Below are positions 1-8,942 of a DNA stretch of 64,000 nt, one piece after another; position 1 is the first letter of the stretch; each line of letters starts with the position of its first letter. The stretch spans positions 806,001 to 870,000 of the forward strand of contig NZ_JABFDF010000001.1 of the NCBI RefSeq assembly GCF_013403985.1, given 5' to 3'. Position numbers and translations under genes: made by a program. A model generated the notes under the pieces. That model was not told where the DNA came from and made no database searches. It was given only the letters and a program-made list of their open reading frames with translations. The DNA is from Winogradskyella ludwigii. GTDB taxonomy: Bacteria > Bacteroidota > Bacteroidia > Flavobacteriales > Flavobacteriaceae.

Positions 1-508
1 CAAGCCATTGCTCATTTGATGCTCCCGGAACTCCATAGATTAAATCTAAAGAAATATTATCGAAGTGTTTTGTCGCTTCCTCTAAACAAGATTTAGCTTC
101 ATCTGAGTTATGTGCGCGATTCATTAGTTTTAAATCAGCTTCGAAGAAGGACTGAATGCCAATGGACAAACGATTGATTCTACTTTTAGACAACGCAATA
201 ATTCGGTCTTTAGATAAATCATCAGGATTTGCTTCGAGTGTAATTTCCGGATCTTGAGAAACTTCATAGTTTTTATAAACCGCATCTATGATAAATTGTA
301 ATTCGTCATTGGTTAATAAACTTGGTGTTCCTCCTCCAAAATAAATAGTTTCAACGGTTGTATTTTTAAATTCGTCTTTTCTGAGTTCTAATTCTTTGGT
401 CAAAGCATTAACGAGGTCATCCTTTTTTTTCATTGAGGTCGAAAAATGAAAGTCGCAATAATGACATGCTTGCTTGCAGAATGGTATGTGTATGTAGATG
501 CCTGACAT
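1..508 (-). CDS. hemW: HemW-like radical SAM protein, C-terminus beyond window
   Basis: The reading frame starts at the ATG at 508 and runs off position 1, so about 169 N-terminal residues are visible. The start MSGIYIHIPFC is followed by the radical SAM cluster motif C11-x3-C15-x2-C18 and then DF, the form typical of HemW rather than HemN. A GGGTPS motif and LSIGIQSF further on are also family hallmarks. HemW is known as a heme chaperone related to oxygen-independent coproporphyrinogen oxidase; whether this protein has oxidase activity cannot be told from the sequence. It is the last visible gene of a minus-strand run after ruvC and the LprI-like gene. Confidence 0.93.
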   Translation of the reverse strand, partial: MSGIYIHIPFCKQACHYCDFHFSTSMKKKDDLVNALTKELELRKDEFKNTTVETIYFGGGTPSLLTNDELQFIIDAVYKNYEVSQDPEITLEANPDDLSKDRIIALSKSRINRLSIGIQSFFEADLKLMNRAHNSDEAKSCLEEATKHFDNISLDLIYGVPGASNEQWL

Positions 509-537
509 TTCGTTTTTAGTATTCTAATTGGTGTTTT

Positions 538-903
538 CTATTCTTCAAACAAATCATATAAAGTCGCAATTCTTAGATCGCAATACAATTTCATAAACTG
601 ATAATTCAGCATATCAAATTGGCTTCCGTAAATTTCTCTTCGCGTTTCCCAAGATTCGTATGCTGGGAATTTCAGTTTAAATTGTTCCTCTACAAATTTT
701 TCCCAGTGCTTTTCTGAAGCTTTAAAAGTGGAAATAAATGTGGAATCCTTTTGATTAATCTTTAGTAACGCTACAACTAAAGAATCTTTTGTTTTCTGTG
801 ATTCATACCAGTCTTGGTGTGCTATATCATTAGCTTCAACCTGTCCTTGACTGAAACAAGAATATGATAAACAGAATACTAAAACTATAATTATGTATTT
901 CAT
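538..903 (-). CDS. LprI-like (DUF1311) secreted protein
   Basis: This 121-residue protein has a hydrophobic signal peptide ending near CFSQ, a usual flavobacterial signal peptidase I site. The mature part (a predicted alternation of helices, HWEKFVEEQF around residue 67 and GSQFDMLNYQFMKLYCDLRI near the end) has the layout of the LprI/DUF1311 lysozyme-inhibitor-like family, whose members have W-x2-F and a C-terminal C-x2-R pattern. The usual pair of disulfide cysteines is not complete, so function is uncertain. It lies between ruvC (44 bp upstream) and hemW (29 bp downstream), all in one direction. Confidence 0.6.
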   Translation of the reverse strand: MKYIIIVLVFCLSYSCFSQGQVEANDIAHQDWYESQKTKDSLVVALLKINQKDSTFISTFKASEKHWEKFVEEQFKLKFPAYESWETRREIYGSQFDMLNYQFMKLYCDLRIATLYDLFEE

Positions 904-915
904 TTAATAGTATTA

Positions 916-940
916 TAGATTTCTGCCTTCGCAGCAATTA
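916..940. repeat. short inverted repeat (ATTCCTGC family), copy a
   Basis: An imperfect palindrome reading TAGATTTCTGCCTTCGCAGCAATTA on + (split here for clarity as TAGATTTCTGC / CTTC / GCAGCAATTA). It lies 7 bp downstream of the ruvC stop codon on the minus strand. Four further copies (15110, 27168, 50646, 57204) have the same orientation relative to a minus-strand stop codon. Confidence 0.55.
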
Positions 941-947
941 GAACCAG

Positions 948-1502
948 TTACTTTTTAACGCGTCCTTCATTCTGTTTTACAAAAGCTCCCCAACCAGAGT
1001 AACTTTTTCCAACTTCAACACGACCTTGGTTATAAAAATGACAAACAGCTGCTGCCAAACCATCCATGGAATCCAGGTTTTTAGGAATGGTTTTTAATCC
1101 TAACATGCTTTGCAGCATTTTAGCGACTTGCTCTTTACTAGCATTTCCGTTTCCGGTAATTGCCATTTTAATTTTCTTTGGCGCATATTCTGTAATAGGC
1201 ACTTCGCGAGACAAACCAGCTGCCATAGCTACACCTTGCGCTCGTCCTAATTTGAGCATACTTTGCACGTTTTTACCAAAAAAGGGAGCTTCAATGGCTA
1301 TTTCGTCTGGATGATAGGTATCAATGAGTTCAATGGTACGTTCAAAAATGAGTTTCAATTTTAAATAATGATCATCGTATTTTTTGAGCATAAGCTCGTT
1401 GAGTTGTAGAAATTCCATTTTTTTACCGACAATTTTTATGAGTCCAAAACCCATAATTGTTGTACCAGGATCAATACCTAAAATAATTTTTTCTTTACTC
1501 AT
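948..1502 (-). CDS. ruvC: Holliday junction resolvase RuvC
   Basis: RuvC cuts Holliday junctions symmetrically together with RuvAB during recombination repair. The 184-residue protein has the RNase H-like fold signature: GIDPGTT at residues 9-15, EAPFF at 71-75 and DSMDGLAAAVCH at 144-155. The four metal-binding acids are therefore D11, E71, D144 and D147, all present. Length is slightly above the usual 160-175 because of a charged tail. It heads a minus-strand run with the LprI-like gene and hemW; a ruvC-hemW neighbourhood is common in this family of bacteria. Confidence 0.97.
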   Translation of the reverse strand: MSKEKIILGIDPGTTIMGFGLIKIVGKKMEFLQLNELMLKKYDDHYLKLKLIFERTIELIDTYHPDEIAIEAPFFGKNVQSMLKLGRAQGVAMAAGLSREVPITEYAPKKIKMAITGNGNASKEQVAKMLQSMLGLKTIPKNLDSMDGLAAAVCHFYNQGRVEVGKSYSGWGAFVKQNEGRVKK

Positions 1503-1583
1503 TTACATGATTTATCATTTGAATTTATGATCTGAGATATTCCGTTTTTATTCTTATTGAAATAAAAAAATGAACATCATTAA

Positions 1584-2222
1584 TTAATTGCAATACTGGC
1601 AACCACTTAACGACACTGCAACACCAAAAGTAAGGTTAAAAACACTACCATTAAAAGCACCTAAACCACTTAAAACAGGATTATAATCGTCTAAAGATGT
1701 TACTCCGTAAATGTAAGCCACATCTGTATAAACAGACAATTTATCATTAATAGCATAATGCAACTCTAAACCGCCTAAGAGATTTAAAAACGTCTGCTTA
1801 TTTTCTCCTAAAGTACCCAGTGGTTTTGCAAAAGTAATCCCTGGACCAGCATGCAAAACAGTTCGCATTCGTATGGGTAAAAAACCAATAAGATTAGAAG
1901 GATCATATATAAACTGAGCGTTTATTCTAGAATAATTAATTTTAAAATCGGGTGTATCGTCATCATTTTTAAAACGATTAAATCCAAAATCTAATTTAAC
2001 GCCATATTCGGTTGTAAGCATACGCTGAATCCCAAGATTAATCGTTGGAAAATTAACCGCTTTTGCATAAGATCCTTTTACAAAACCATCTGTTGTTGGG
2101 TAATTTACACCAACCGCAAATAGCGCTTTCCATTCTGCAGTGTCTCTTATTTGCGCCTGACTATTGAAGGTTACAAAAACGATAATAAAAAAGAAAAGGT
2201 ATTGTTTAAAATAGTGTCGCAT
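1584..2222 (-). CDS. outer-membrane beta-barrel protein
   Basis: The 212-residue protein has a clear signal peptide (MRHYFKQYLFFFIIVFVTFN, cleavage after SQAQ). The rest alternates hydrophobic and polar residues in short segments separated by turns (VKLDFGFNRF, INAQFIYDPS, LSVYTDVAYI, FNLTFGVAVSL), as expected for an 8-10 stranded barrel of the OmpX/OmpA-N type. It ends in SGCQYCN, a possible terminal disulfide that is unusual for such barrels. No specific function is recognisable. Its start is only 27 bp from the start of the divergent flippase-like gene at 2250. Confidence 0.7.
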   Translation of the reverse strand: MRHYFKQYLFFFIIVFVTFNSQAQIRDTAEWKALFAVGVNYPTTDGFVKGSYAKAVNFPTINLGIQRMLTTEYGVKLDFGFNRFKNDDDTPDFKINYSRINAQFIYDPSNLIGFLPIRMRTVLHAGPGITFAKPLGTLGENKQTFLNLLGGLELHYAINDKLSVYTDVAYIYGVTSLDDYNPVLSGLGAFNGSVFNLTFGVAVSLSGCQYCN

Positions 2223-2249
2223 CTGTTAGTTTTTGGTTTAATTTGTACT

Positions 2250-3224
2250 ATGCCTTCTAAAGTACCTTACAAAATTAAACAATTCTTCTTTGTACTTATT
2301 AAATTGAGTATTGTAGTTGGTGCATTTTATTTTATCTATTCTAAAATCATTAAAAATGAATATATAGAATTCAGCCAATTTATATCACTTTTAAAGGAAA
2401 ATAACACTTTTTCAGCTAAAACCATCTCTTTTTTAATCCTTTTAAGCTGTTTTAATTGGTTTTTCGAAATTTTAAAATGGCAACAATTAATAAAGGTCAT
2501 AAAACCAATTTCTTTTAAATCTGCTGCAGAGCAAAGTTTGGGCGCACTTACAGCGTCGTTAATTACACCCAACCGCATTGGCGATTATGGTGCCAAAGCT
2601 ATGTATTACACTAGCACATTCAGAAAAAATATCTTGGGACTAAATCTTATTGGCAATTTAGCACAAATGACCATAACCACATTTTTTGGTGTTATAGGCT
2701 TAATGCTATTTATTAACCGCTATTCTATTGCTATTAATTATTTAAGAGTAGCACAATTTGGCACTACGCTCTTAATCATTGGTTTAATTATTTGGTTAGT
2801 TGTTAAGAAAAAATGGCTCAAAATAAAAGGATTTTCATCCGTTTCTATTTTAGATTTCACAAAATCTATTCCTTTAAAGACTCATGGATTAAACCTAATA
2901 TTATCACTGTTTAGATATGTTGTGTTTTCGTTCCAATTTTATTATTTGTTACACGTATTTGGTGTTAACATCTCTTATAGTGACGCCATGATTACAATTT
3001 CGAGCATGTATTTATTGGCTTCAATAATACCAACCATTTCAATCTTTGATGTGGTTATAAAAGGAAGTATTGCTGTGTTTCTATTTGGTTATATTGAAAT
3101 TAATGAATTAACCATCTTATCTATTACAACGCTCATGTGGTTACTAAATTTTGTAATTCCAAGTACTATTGGAAGCTATTTTGTGCTTAATTTTAAACTT
3201 CCTAAACCTATAGAACAATGCTAA
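2250..3224 (+). CDS. flippase-like membrane protein (LPG synthase TM/UPF0104)
   Basis: A polytopic membrane protein of 324 residues with about eight hydrophobic segments, matching the lysylphosphatidylglycerol synthetase transmembrane region / AglD-like family often annotated as flippase-like. Motifs include the conserved N-terminal region FNWFFEILKWQ and the PNRIGDYGAKA segment (about residues 107-117). I chose the ATG at 2250 (MPSKVPYKIKQF); the frame is open back to 2151, but that would run into the signal peptide region of the divergent gene. Its last 7 bp overlap the start of the family 2 glycosyltransferase at 3218, suggesting coupled translation and a shared role in lipid or glycan assembly. 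Confidence 0.8.
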   Translation: MPSKVPYKIKQFFFVLIKLSIVVGAFYFIYSKIIKNEYIEFSQFISLLKENNTFSAKTISFLILLSCFNWFFEILKWQQLIKVIKPISFKSAAEQSLGALTASLITPNRIGDYGAKAMYYTSTFRKNILGLNLIGNLAQMTITTFFGVIGLMLFINRYSIAINYLRVAQFGTTLLIIGLIIWLVVKKKWLKIKGFSSVSILDFTKSIPLKTHGLNLILSLFRYVVFSFQFYYLLHVFGVNISYSDAMITISSMYLLASIIPTISIFDVVIKGSIAVFLFGYIEINELTILSITTLMWLLNFVIPSTIGSYFVLNFKLPKPIEQC

Positions 3225-4366
3225 CCATTTTAGTCGTTTTTATCACTATTGCATATCTTGTTGTTATTGCTTTGCTCACCTATGGTTTTGATAAAGTTAA
3301 AAATTTTAAACTACAAGATTTACAACCTAAGACTAAATTCTCTGTCGTCATTCCTTTTAGAAATGAAGCTGAAAACTTACCAAAATTATTAGCCTCAATT
3401 TCAAACTTGAATTATCCAAAAGCGATGTTTGAAGTTATTTTGATTGATGATGATTCTGAAGATGATTCGGTTTCAATTATAGAAAACTTTGTTAATACAT
3501 CACGGAAAAATCATGACACTTTAGTTGATGCTATTAAAATTATTAAAAACTCAAGAACTTCAAATTCACCTAAAAAAGATGCGATAACCTCAGCGATTAA
3601 AATTTCAAAATTTAATTGGATTGTAACCACTGATGCCGATTGTCTTTTACCTAAATATTGGCTAGATACTTTTGATGAATGTATACAAACCAGACAAGTA
3701 AATTGCATCGTTGCTCCTGTTACTTATCATGGAAAGACGTCTTTTTTTAATCGTTTTCAAACCTTAGATTTTTTGAGTTTACAAGGAGCTACAATTGGTG
3801 GTTTTGGTATTAAAAAACCTTTTATGTGTAATGGTGGTAATTTTGCGTATTGTAAATCTGATTTTTATACTGTGAATGGTTTTGATGGTAATACTACTAT
3901 TTCTAGTGGAGATGATGTATTTCTGCTTGAAAAACTAAGGCATCTAGATGCAAAAAAGGTTTATTATTTAAAATCGAAACACGCTATTGTAACTACCAAT
4001 CCAACTGAAACTACTAAACAATTAATTCAGCAACGGTTGCGATGGGCCTCAAAAACAAGTAATTACAAATACTGGTTTGCCAAATTAGTTGGACTCATAG
4101 TATTGCTAGGGAATTTGATTTTTATAGGATTAATTCCTGCGGTTTTATTTACCAATCTCTCGCTAAAAATAGGCATTGCTTTATTTGTTATTAAATTTAG
4201 CATAGACTTCTTATTGCTCTTTAAAACCTCTCGATTTTTTAAACAAGAAAACCTTCTACTTTCCTATTTATTATCGAGCTTCATTTATCCCTTCTTTAAT
4301 GTTTATATCGCTTTTTTATCGTTTTTTACGTCTTATGAATGGAAAGGTAGAAGCGTTAAAAACTAA
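3218..4366 (+). CDS. family 2 glycosyltransferase, membrane bound
   Basis: The 382-residue protein begins with one transmembrane helix, then a GT-A domain: SVVIPFRNEAENLP (residues ~42-55), LIDDDSEDDS, the DxD-like TTDADC, a GGNFAYCK segment, GDDVFLLEKL and the QQRLRW motif (Q-x2-RW) typical of processive or lipid-linked GT2 enzymes. Three or four hydrophobic helices follow at the C-terminus. It probably transfers a sugar to a lipid at the inner face of the membrane; donor and acceptor are unknown. It overlaps the flippase-like gene by 7 bp and they likely form one operon. Confidence 0.88.
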   Translation: MLTILVVFITIAYLVVIALLTYGFDKVKNFKLQDLQPKTKFSVVIPFRNEAENLPKLLASISNLNYPKAMFEVILIDDDSEDDSVSIIENFVNTSRKNHDTLVDAIKIIKNSRTSNSPKKDAITSAIKISKFNWIVTTDADCLLPKYWLDTFDECIQTRQVNCIVAPVTYHGKTSFFNRFQTLDFLSLQGATIGGFGIKKPFMCNGGNFAYCKSDFYTVNGFDGNTTISSGDDVFLLEKLRHLDAKKVYYLKSKHAIVTTNPTETTKQLIQQRLRWASKTSNYKYWFAKLVGLIVLLGNLIFIGLIPAVLFTNLSLKIGIALFVIKFSIDFLLLFKTSRFFKQENLLLSYLLSSFIYPFFNVYIAFLSFFTSYEWKGRSVKN

Positions 4367-4380
4367 AAGAACTCTGAATC

Positions 4381-4857
4381 TTAATTGATTCTAACAATAA
4401 CAGGCAATTCAAAAGCTGTAGTTACTTGCTGACCTCTTTTAATGGCTGGATATATTTTAGGAACACTTTTTAAACTCTGACGTAAAAGACTGTCAATCTT
4501 AGGGATTTCTTGAATAGTTTCAGGCTGAATAGTAATCGATTGCACGGCTAAAAATCCCGATTTATCAATTTTTATTTTCATAATTATGGTATCATTAACA
4601 TCATTAGAAACCACTAAGTTTTGTGCTGATAAAAAGGCGTTTACATTACTCGTCAATGTATTTTGAAAACAAATTTGGATATCTTCCTTTGCTTTTATAG
4701 CATCACAACCTGAAAAGGTAGGATAGGTATCTACTTCATTCCAATTAAAAGTCTGTAGTTCTTCCTCAAGCAAATCTTCAGGATAGACTTTCTTCTTTTC
4801 AAAATAATTGCAAGACGTTGCAAGAAGTAGAATTAAAAGACAAACAATTCGGTTCAT
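4381..4857 (-). CDS. lipoprotein with TonB C-terminal-like domain
   Basis: A 158-residue protein with a lipoprotein signal (LLLLATSC, Cys16). Residues ~45-155 resemble the TonB C-terminal-like fold found in M56 peptidases: a P-x-F-x-GC start (FSGCDAIKAKEDIQICFQ), a central beta strand region (IMKIKIDKSGFLAVQSI) and a final LPVIVRI strand. The same domain occurs twice in the M56 protein of the same operon. It is the last gene of the blaI-blaR1-TPR run and starts 41 bp after the TPR gene stops. Its partner is unknown. Confidence 0.72.
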   Translation of the reverse strand: MNRIVCLLILLLATSCNYFEKKKVYPEDLLEEELQTFNWNEVDTYPTFSGCDAIKAKEDIQICFQNTLTSNVNAFLSAQNLVVSNDVNDTIIMKIKIDKSGFLAVQSITIQPETIQEIPKIDSLLRQSLKSVPKIYPAIKRGQQVTTAFELPVIVRIN

Positions 4858-4898
4858 TACTAGAGTTCTGATAGCGAAAAGTACGATATTTTTAGATT

Positions 4899-6029
4899 TT
4901 AGTCTTCTTCTAAGAATTTTTCTTGCTTTAATTCTTTTAGTCGCTTTGTTGCATAACTAATGAAATAGCTTTTTTTATGCTTTTCTATAAACTGTTCATA
5001 CAATGTGATTTTAGTATCTAAATCTGCATAAAACTCATCTTTTGTTCTCAATAAAAAGAACTCAGACATCATATTAGAAGGGTCTTCTTTTAATGATTTC
5101 TGAAAGGCTTTAATGGCTTTTTCGTGTTTTTTCTGGCGATTTAAAATCGTTCCTAACTTCTGATATTCGTCTGTAAGTGATCTATCTAAAAGTTTTAAAG
5201 CTTTAGAAACATGTGATTCAGCTTGTTCGAAATTACTTAAACTCTCATAATATGTTCCTATCAAAAATAAGGCATCTGCATTATTAGGATTATATTTTAA
5301 GGCTTGCTTTCTATGGTAAATGGCATCTTCGTAATCTGAATTTTGGGCATAACTTAAACTCAATTTCTCGTGAATAAATTCTGATTTCTCACCAAGATCG
5401 AGCAATCTATTAAACCAAACTACAGCATGTGTGTAATGCTGTTGATGATAATACGTTTGCGCTTTTAAACTGATAAGCTCTACATTGTTTTCATAACTTT
5501 CTAAACCTCTATCAATAAAAGCATGCGCATCAATAAAGTTTCGTTTTATTAAATGTTGCTTCGCAATCTTAAAAATAGCTTTTTGATGTGTATTATCTAA
5601 ATCATACGTTTTTATAAATTGTTGCAAAGCCATGCTATCTTTTTGCTTTTCTAAAACAATACCTAGCTCATAATAGTAATTTGGATTTAAACTATCTAAT
5701 GCTATTAAATTTGAAAATATAAGATTAGCCTCTTTATACTTTTTGGTTTTAGTTAATAGCTTGGCAAATTCATAGTTTACCAACAGATTATTTTCATTAG
5801 CTTTTACAGCTTTTTCGTAATTACCTAAAGCTTTATCATAGTTGCCAATAGCCATATAAGATTTTGCTATTTCATCGTAAACAGCATCTAAGTTATCTAA
5901 AGATTTATAGGTTTCAATAGCTTTGGAATAGTTACCATTAACATAGAAATCATCCGCCTTTTCTTTTAAACTCTGTGCGTTTAAACCAAATATATACGCC
6001 GAACATAAAAACAAAAAAAATAATTTCAT
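4899..6029 (-). CDS. secreted TPR-repeat protein
   Basis: The 376-residue protein has a signal peptide (MKLFFLFLCSAYIFGLNAQ) and is built almost wholly of about nine tetratricopeptide repeats, for example YDKALGNYEKAVKANENN, YEDAIYHRKQALKYNPNN and HEKAIKAFQKSLKEDPSN. TPR arrays act as protein-protein scaffolds, here in the periplasm. It starts 12 bp downstream of the M56 metallopeptidase gene, so the two are almost certainly co-transcribed. The ligand is unknown. Confidence 0.85.
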   Translation of the reverse strand: MKLFFLFLCSAYIFGLNAQSLKEKADDFYVNGNYSKAIETYKSLDNLDAVYDEIAKSYMAIGNYDKALGNYEKAVKANENNLLVNYEFAKLLTKTKKYKEANLIFSNLIALDSLNPNYYYELGIVLEKQKDSMALQQFIKTYDLDNTHQKAIFKIAKQHLIKRNFIDAHAFIDRGLESYENNVELISLKAQTYYHQQHYTHAVVWFNRLLDLGEKSEFIHEKLSLSYAQNSDYEDAIYHRKQALKYNPNNADALFLIGTYYESLSNFEQAESHVSKALKLLDRSLTDEYQKLGTILNRQKKHEKAIKAFQKSLKEDPSNMMSEFFLLRTKDEFYADLDTKITLYEQFIEKHKKSYFISYATKRLKELKQEKFLEED

Positions 6030-6041
6030 AAGCGCTAATAA

Positions 6042-8441
6042 TTAGTCTTTTTTGGTGTCATGAATTTGAAAAACTATTGGTAAAGCATACGATACAGCTA
6101 CATCTTCACCTCCATTTTTAGCAGGAGTAAAATTTGGTAATAAGCTTAAAACTCTAATCGTTTCCGCTTCCAATTTTGGGTGTGGTCCTCTGGCAGTAAT
6201 CCTAGTAACATGTCCTGTTTTATCTATTATAAACTGTGCGTAAATTCGTTTTTGACCTGCTGGTAAACCTAAAGAATTTGCTAAATTGGTATCAAAATTT
6301 TTCCCAACAAACTTATTGATTGCTTGTGCTAAACAATCTTTTTCTTCTGTTTTGTTAGACAGCAATTCACAATCGGGATGAATGGGAACAACTTCTACTT
6401 CACTAAAAGGAATTGCACCATTTAAACGCTTCTTTTTTAAAGCTTTCCTATATTCTGCATACTTTTCCATGTCTTCAATAGACGAGACCTTTTCCTTGGC
6501 CTTTAATTCATTAATCTGTTGATTTAATTTCTCAACCATTGGGTTTTTATTTGTGGAATGCTTTAAAATACTATCGCGCTGAGCAACCAACTCATTATAT
6601 TCTTGGGAATTAGCATCTGCTTGAACCTGAAAAACAATGGGCACAGAAAAAGGGACCACTACCACTTTTCCTTTTTGTTTCCCTGGAATAAACTGAGGCA
6701 AGGTTGCTAAAACACGTTTGGCCTCTGTTTCTAATTCTGGACTTGGTCCTCTAGCTACAATATCTTTAACACTACCATCGGTGTCAATTTTAAACTGTAC
6801 AAAAATTCGTTTTCTACCAGGGCTCAAACTATCGCCTATACTTGTATTAAAGTTTTTAGCAATGTGTTTGTTCACAAAGCTATTAAAACAGTCTTTTCGA
6901 TCTTTATTACTTTCTAAATCTTTACAATCTATGGTTGTTGGTGTTTCTTCTACTACTGAGAATGGGACTTCTATATTTTCATTTATTGTTTTAACCTCCG
7001 TTTTTTCTATAGCTTCATTTGAAACATATGAATCAACAATAAAAGTTGATTTACCATCTGTAACGACCAATTTTTTAAAATAATCATCACTTTCCAATTG
7101 CTTCAGTAAAGCATCAAATCGTTTTTCATCATTTTCAGATTTGTTAGTTAAATCTTCAACAAATAGTTTTAATATTCCATCTTGGGTGTTTGATTCCCAT
7201 CGTTCTTTTTCTGCTTTTGTGTTTTTAAACGCCTTAAAATCTGCATAAGTTTCAAACTTATCTAATCGCATTAAATTTAGAGTATTAATATCGTCTTGGG
7301 TTAATGAGCCTTCTTCTGATTTTCTCTGAATCAAATCATCGGAAAAATATTGTCCGTAAGCCTTCATTTTTAAAAACTCTGTTCTCGAAGGCAAATATTT
7401 TGTTATGTCGTAGTTTTTAAACCCAGCAAAATCAGAAATTTCAAAAAATGTGGCTCCTGTCTTTTTCATGGTGACCATCTTGTCGTAATACTTTTTAATT
7501 AATTCTGCATCTGTTAACTCTTGATCAACTAAGGTTTCTTGTGAGTCTATCTTTTGTTGCGCCCTAACTTCTGTAGAGGTATAAATTAACATCCCAAAAA
7601 CCATAGGAATTAATAGTGCATATTTAAGAAGATGAAGCTGTTTTGATTTTGATTTTTGTAACATAGCGATTCGTTTTTTGATTAATGATTTATTGAAAAA
7701 TGAATTGGTAAAAGAGACCTGATTAACGTCTAATACTTGATTGAGTAAACTGGTGTAATATTCTGATTTTCCACTTTGTTTTACAGCTTTAGCATCTGCA
7801 ATGTATTCATGTAATTCTTTTACTCTATTTTGATAGATATATACTAATGGATTAAACCAAAAGACAATGCGTAGTAATTCAAAAAACAATACATCTAACG
7901 TGTGATATTCTTTAACATGAACCAACTCATGCTCGTAAATGGTTGGTTTCTCGGTTTCAGAAATATGCTCTCCTAAAAATATTGTATTGAAAAAAGAAAA
8001 TGCCGCACTACTTTTTATTAACCTTACAACAAGCACATTACCTTGCCATCTTTTTGGATTCTTATATTTTATAGTATATAATTTGATGATTTTAATTAGA
8101 AATATTAATGAGCTAATTATAATACCTGACACTGCAATAATTTGCCATAGTGAAGTTTGCGGTTGCTCTAAAATAATACCAGCTTGCTCTGCTATTTGAA
8201 TATCGTAAACCGTTGGTGCTTTTGTTCCAATAAAAACTTCTGGTAAATGGATAACCATATCTTTTGTTGCCATTTTTTTAAGTTCTGGGAATTTTATAAA
8301 TGGTAACACTAATGACAGAATTGATGTTATAATTAAATAGACTCTATTGTAATTAAAGAAGGTTTCTCGCTTAAGAAATAAGTCGTAAACCATTAAAAAT
8401 AACGCTTGAAAAGCAATAATTTGAAGAATTAAATACAGCAT
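6042..8441 (-). CDS. BlaR1/MecR1-like M56 metallopeptidase with two TonB-type domains
   Basis: This 799-residue membrane protein has three N-terminal helices, then an M56 zinc peptidase domain with HELVH at 171-175 and a downstream HEYIADAKA (H211, E212) as probable further ligands, then a fourth helix near 275-295. In BlaR1 this domain responds to an outside signal and leads to loss of the BlaI repressor. Instead of a penicillin-binding sensor, the C-terminal half has a helical region and two copies of a TonB C-terminal-like domain (about 505-615 and 690-795), each starting with a Cys pair (DCKDLESNKDRKDC; DCELLSNKTEEKDC) and ending in PIVFQ. The sensor input is therefore probably a periplasmic protein or envelope state, not a beta-lactam; this is inference. 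It is 17 bp downstream of the repressor gene. Confidence 0.88.
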   Translation of the reverse strand: MLYLILQIIAFQALFLMVYDLFLKRETFFNYNRVYLIITSILSLVLPFIKFPELKKMATKDMVIHLPEVFIGTKAPTVYDIQIAEQAGIILEQPQTSLWQIIAVSGIIISSLIFLIKIIKLYTIKYKNPKRWQGNVLVVRLIKSSAAFSFFNTIFLGEHISETEKPTIYEHELVHVKEYHTLDVLFFELLRIVFWFNPLVYIYQNRVKELHEYIADAKAVKQSGKSEYYTSLLNQVLDVNQVSFTNSFFNKSLIKKRIAMLQKSKSKQLHLLKYALLIPMVFGMLIYTSTEVRAQQKIDSQETLVDQELTDAELIKKYYDKMVTMKKTGATFFEISDFAGFKNYDITKYLPSRTEFLKMKAYGQYFSDDLIQRKSEEGSLTQDDINTLNLMRLDKFETYADFKAFKNTKAEKERWESNTQDGILKLFVEDLTNKSENDEKRFDALLKQLESDDYFKKLVVTDGKSTFIVDSYVSNEAIEKTEVKTINENIEVPFSVVEETPTTIDCKDLESNKDRKDCFNSFVNKHIAKNFNTSIGDSLSPGRKRIFVQFKIDTDGSVKDIVARGPSPELETEAKRVLATLPQFIPGKQKGKVVVVPFSVPIVFQVQADANSQEYNELVAQRDSILKHSTNKNPMVEKLNQQINELKAKEKVSSIEDMEKYAEYRKALKKKRLNGAIPFSEVEVVPIHPDCELLSNKTEEKDCLAQAINKFVGKNFDTNLANSLGLPAGQKRIYAQFIIDKTGHVTRITARGPHPKLEAETIRVLSLLPNFTPAKNGGEDVAVSYALPIVFQIHDTKKD

Positions 8442-8458
8442 AATTACTTGTTTTTATC

Positions 8459-8824
8459 CTACTTCTCGTTAGGCTTATTAATTTCATCTAATAACACTTC
8501 TATGTCTTTTATATTAACATCATTCTTTTGAACGAAAAAAGACACCATACTTTTAAAAGACCCTTGAAAATAATTGTCTACTAGCTTATTTATAGATTGA
8601 TTACTATAAGATTCTTTGGCTACTAAAGGAAAATATATATGGCCTTTGCCCTGTTTTTCATAATTCACAAATCCTTTACTTTCTAATATTCTTACAATAG
8701 TAGAAACCGTGTTGTAAGCAGGTTTAGGCTCTGGTAATACACCTATAATAGTTTTAACATTAGCCTTTTTTAAGCTCCATAAAGCTTGCATTATTTCCTC
8801 TTCTGCTTTTGTTAATTGCTTCAT
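8459..8824 (-). CDS. BlaI/MecI/CopY family transcriptional repressor
   Basis: A 121-residue winged-helix repressor: MKQLTKAEEEIMQALW is the canonical BlaI N-terminus, followed by the recognition region PAYNTVSTIVRILESKGF (about 35-52) and the wing KGHIYFPL. The C-terminal helices (SMVSFFVQKND) form the dimer and protease-cleavage region in relatives. It is the first gene of an operon with the M56 peptidase, the standard signal-protease/repressor pairing. A near-perfect 40-bp palindrome with a TATATTTG promoter box lies just upstream (8848-8887), so it very likely represses its own operon. Confidence 0.93.
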   Translation of the reverse strand: MKQLTKAEEEIMQALWSLKKANVKTIIGVLPEPKPAYNTVSTIVRILESKGFVNYEKQGKGHIYFPLVAKESYSNQSINKLVDNYFQGSFKSMVSFFVQKNDVNIKDIEVLLDEINKPNEK

Positions 8825-8843
8825 AATAACGAATTTATTTTCT

Positions 8844-8851
8844 CAAATATA
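8844..8851 (-). promoter_or_regulatory. -10 box of the blaI-like operon
   Basis: On the minus strand the sequence TATATTTG matches the flavobacterial -10 consensus TAnnTTTG, 20 bp upstream of the repressor ATG. A TTG lies 15 bp further upstream, somewhat closer than usual. The box overlaps one end of the operator palindrome, so bound repressor would block RNA polymerase. Confidence 0.5.
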
Positions 8852-8887
8852 ACTAAAAATTTAGTTCAAACTAAATTTTTAGTTATA
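8848..8887. promoter_or_regulatory. 40-bp palindromic operator for the BlaI-like repressor
   Basis: Two 19-bp arms (TATAACTAAAAATTTAGTT and its exact reverse complement) flank a 2-bp centre CA at 8867-8868. Each arm itself is close to dyad-symmetric (ACTAAA..TTTAGT), so the site could hold two repressor dimers side by side, as known for BlaI/MecI operators of the ACTA..TAGT kind. Position: 24 bp upstream of the repressor start. Confidence 0.8.
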
Positions 8888-8942
8888 AAACTGTAACAAT
8901 AGTTAACATAATGCGTCATATCTATGAATTGAAATTATATTT

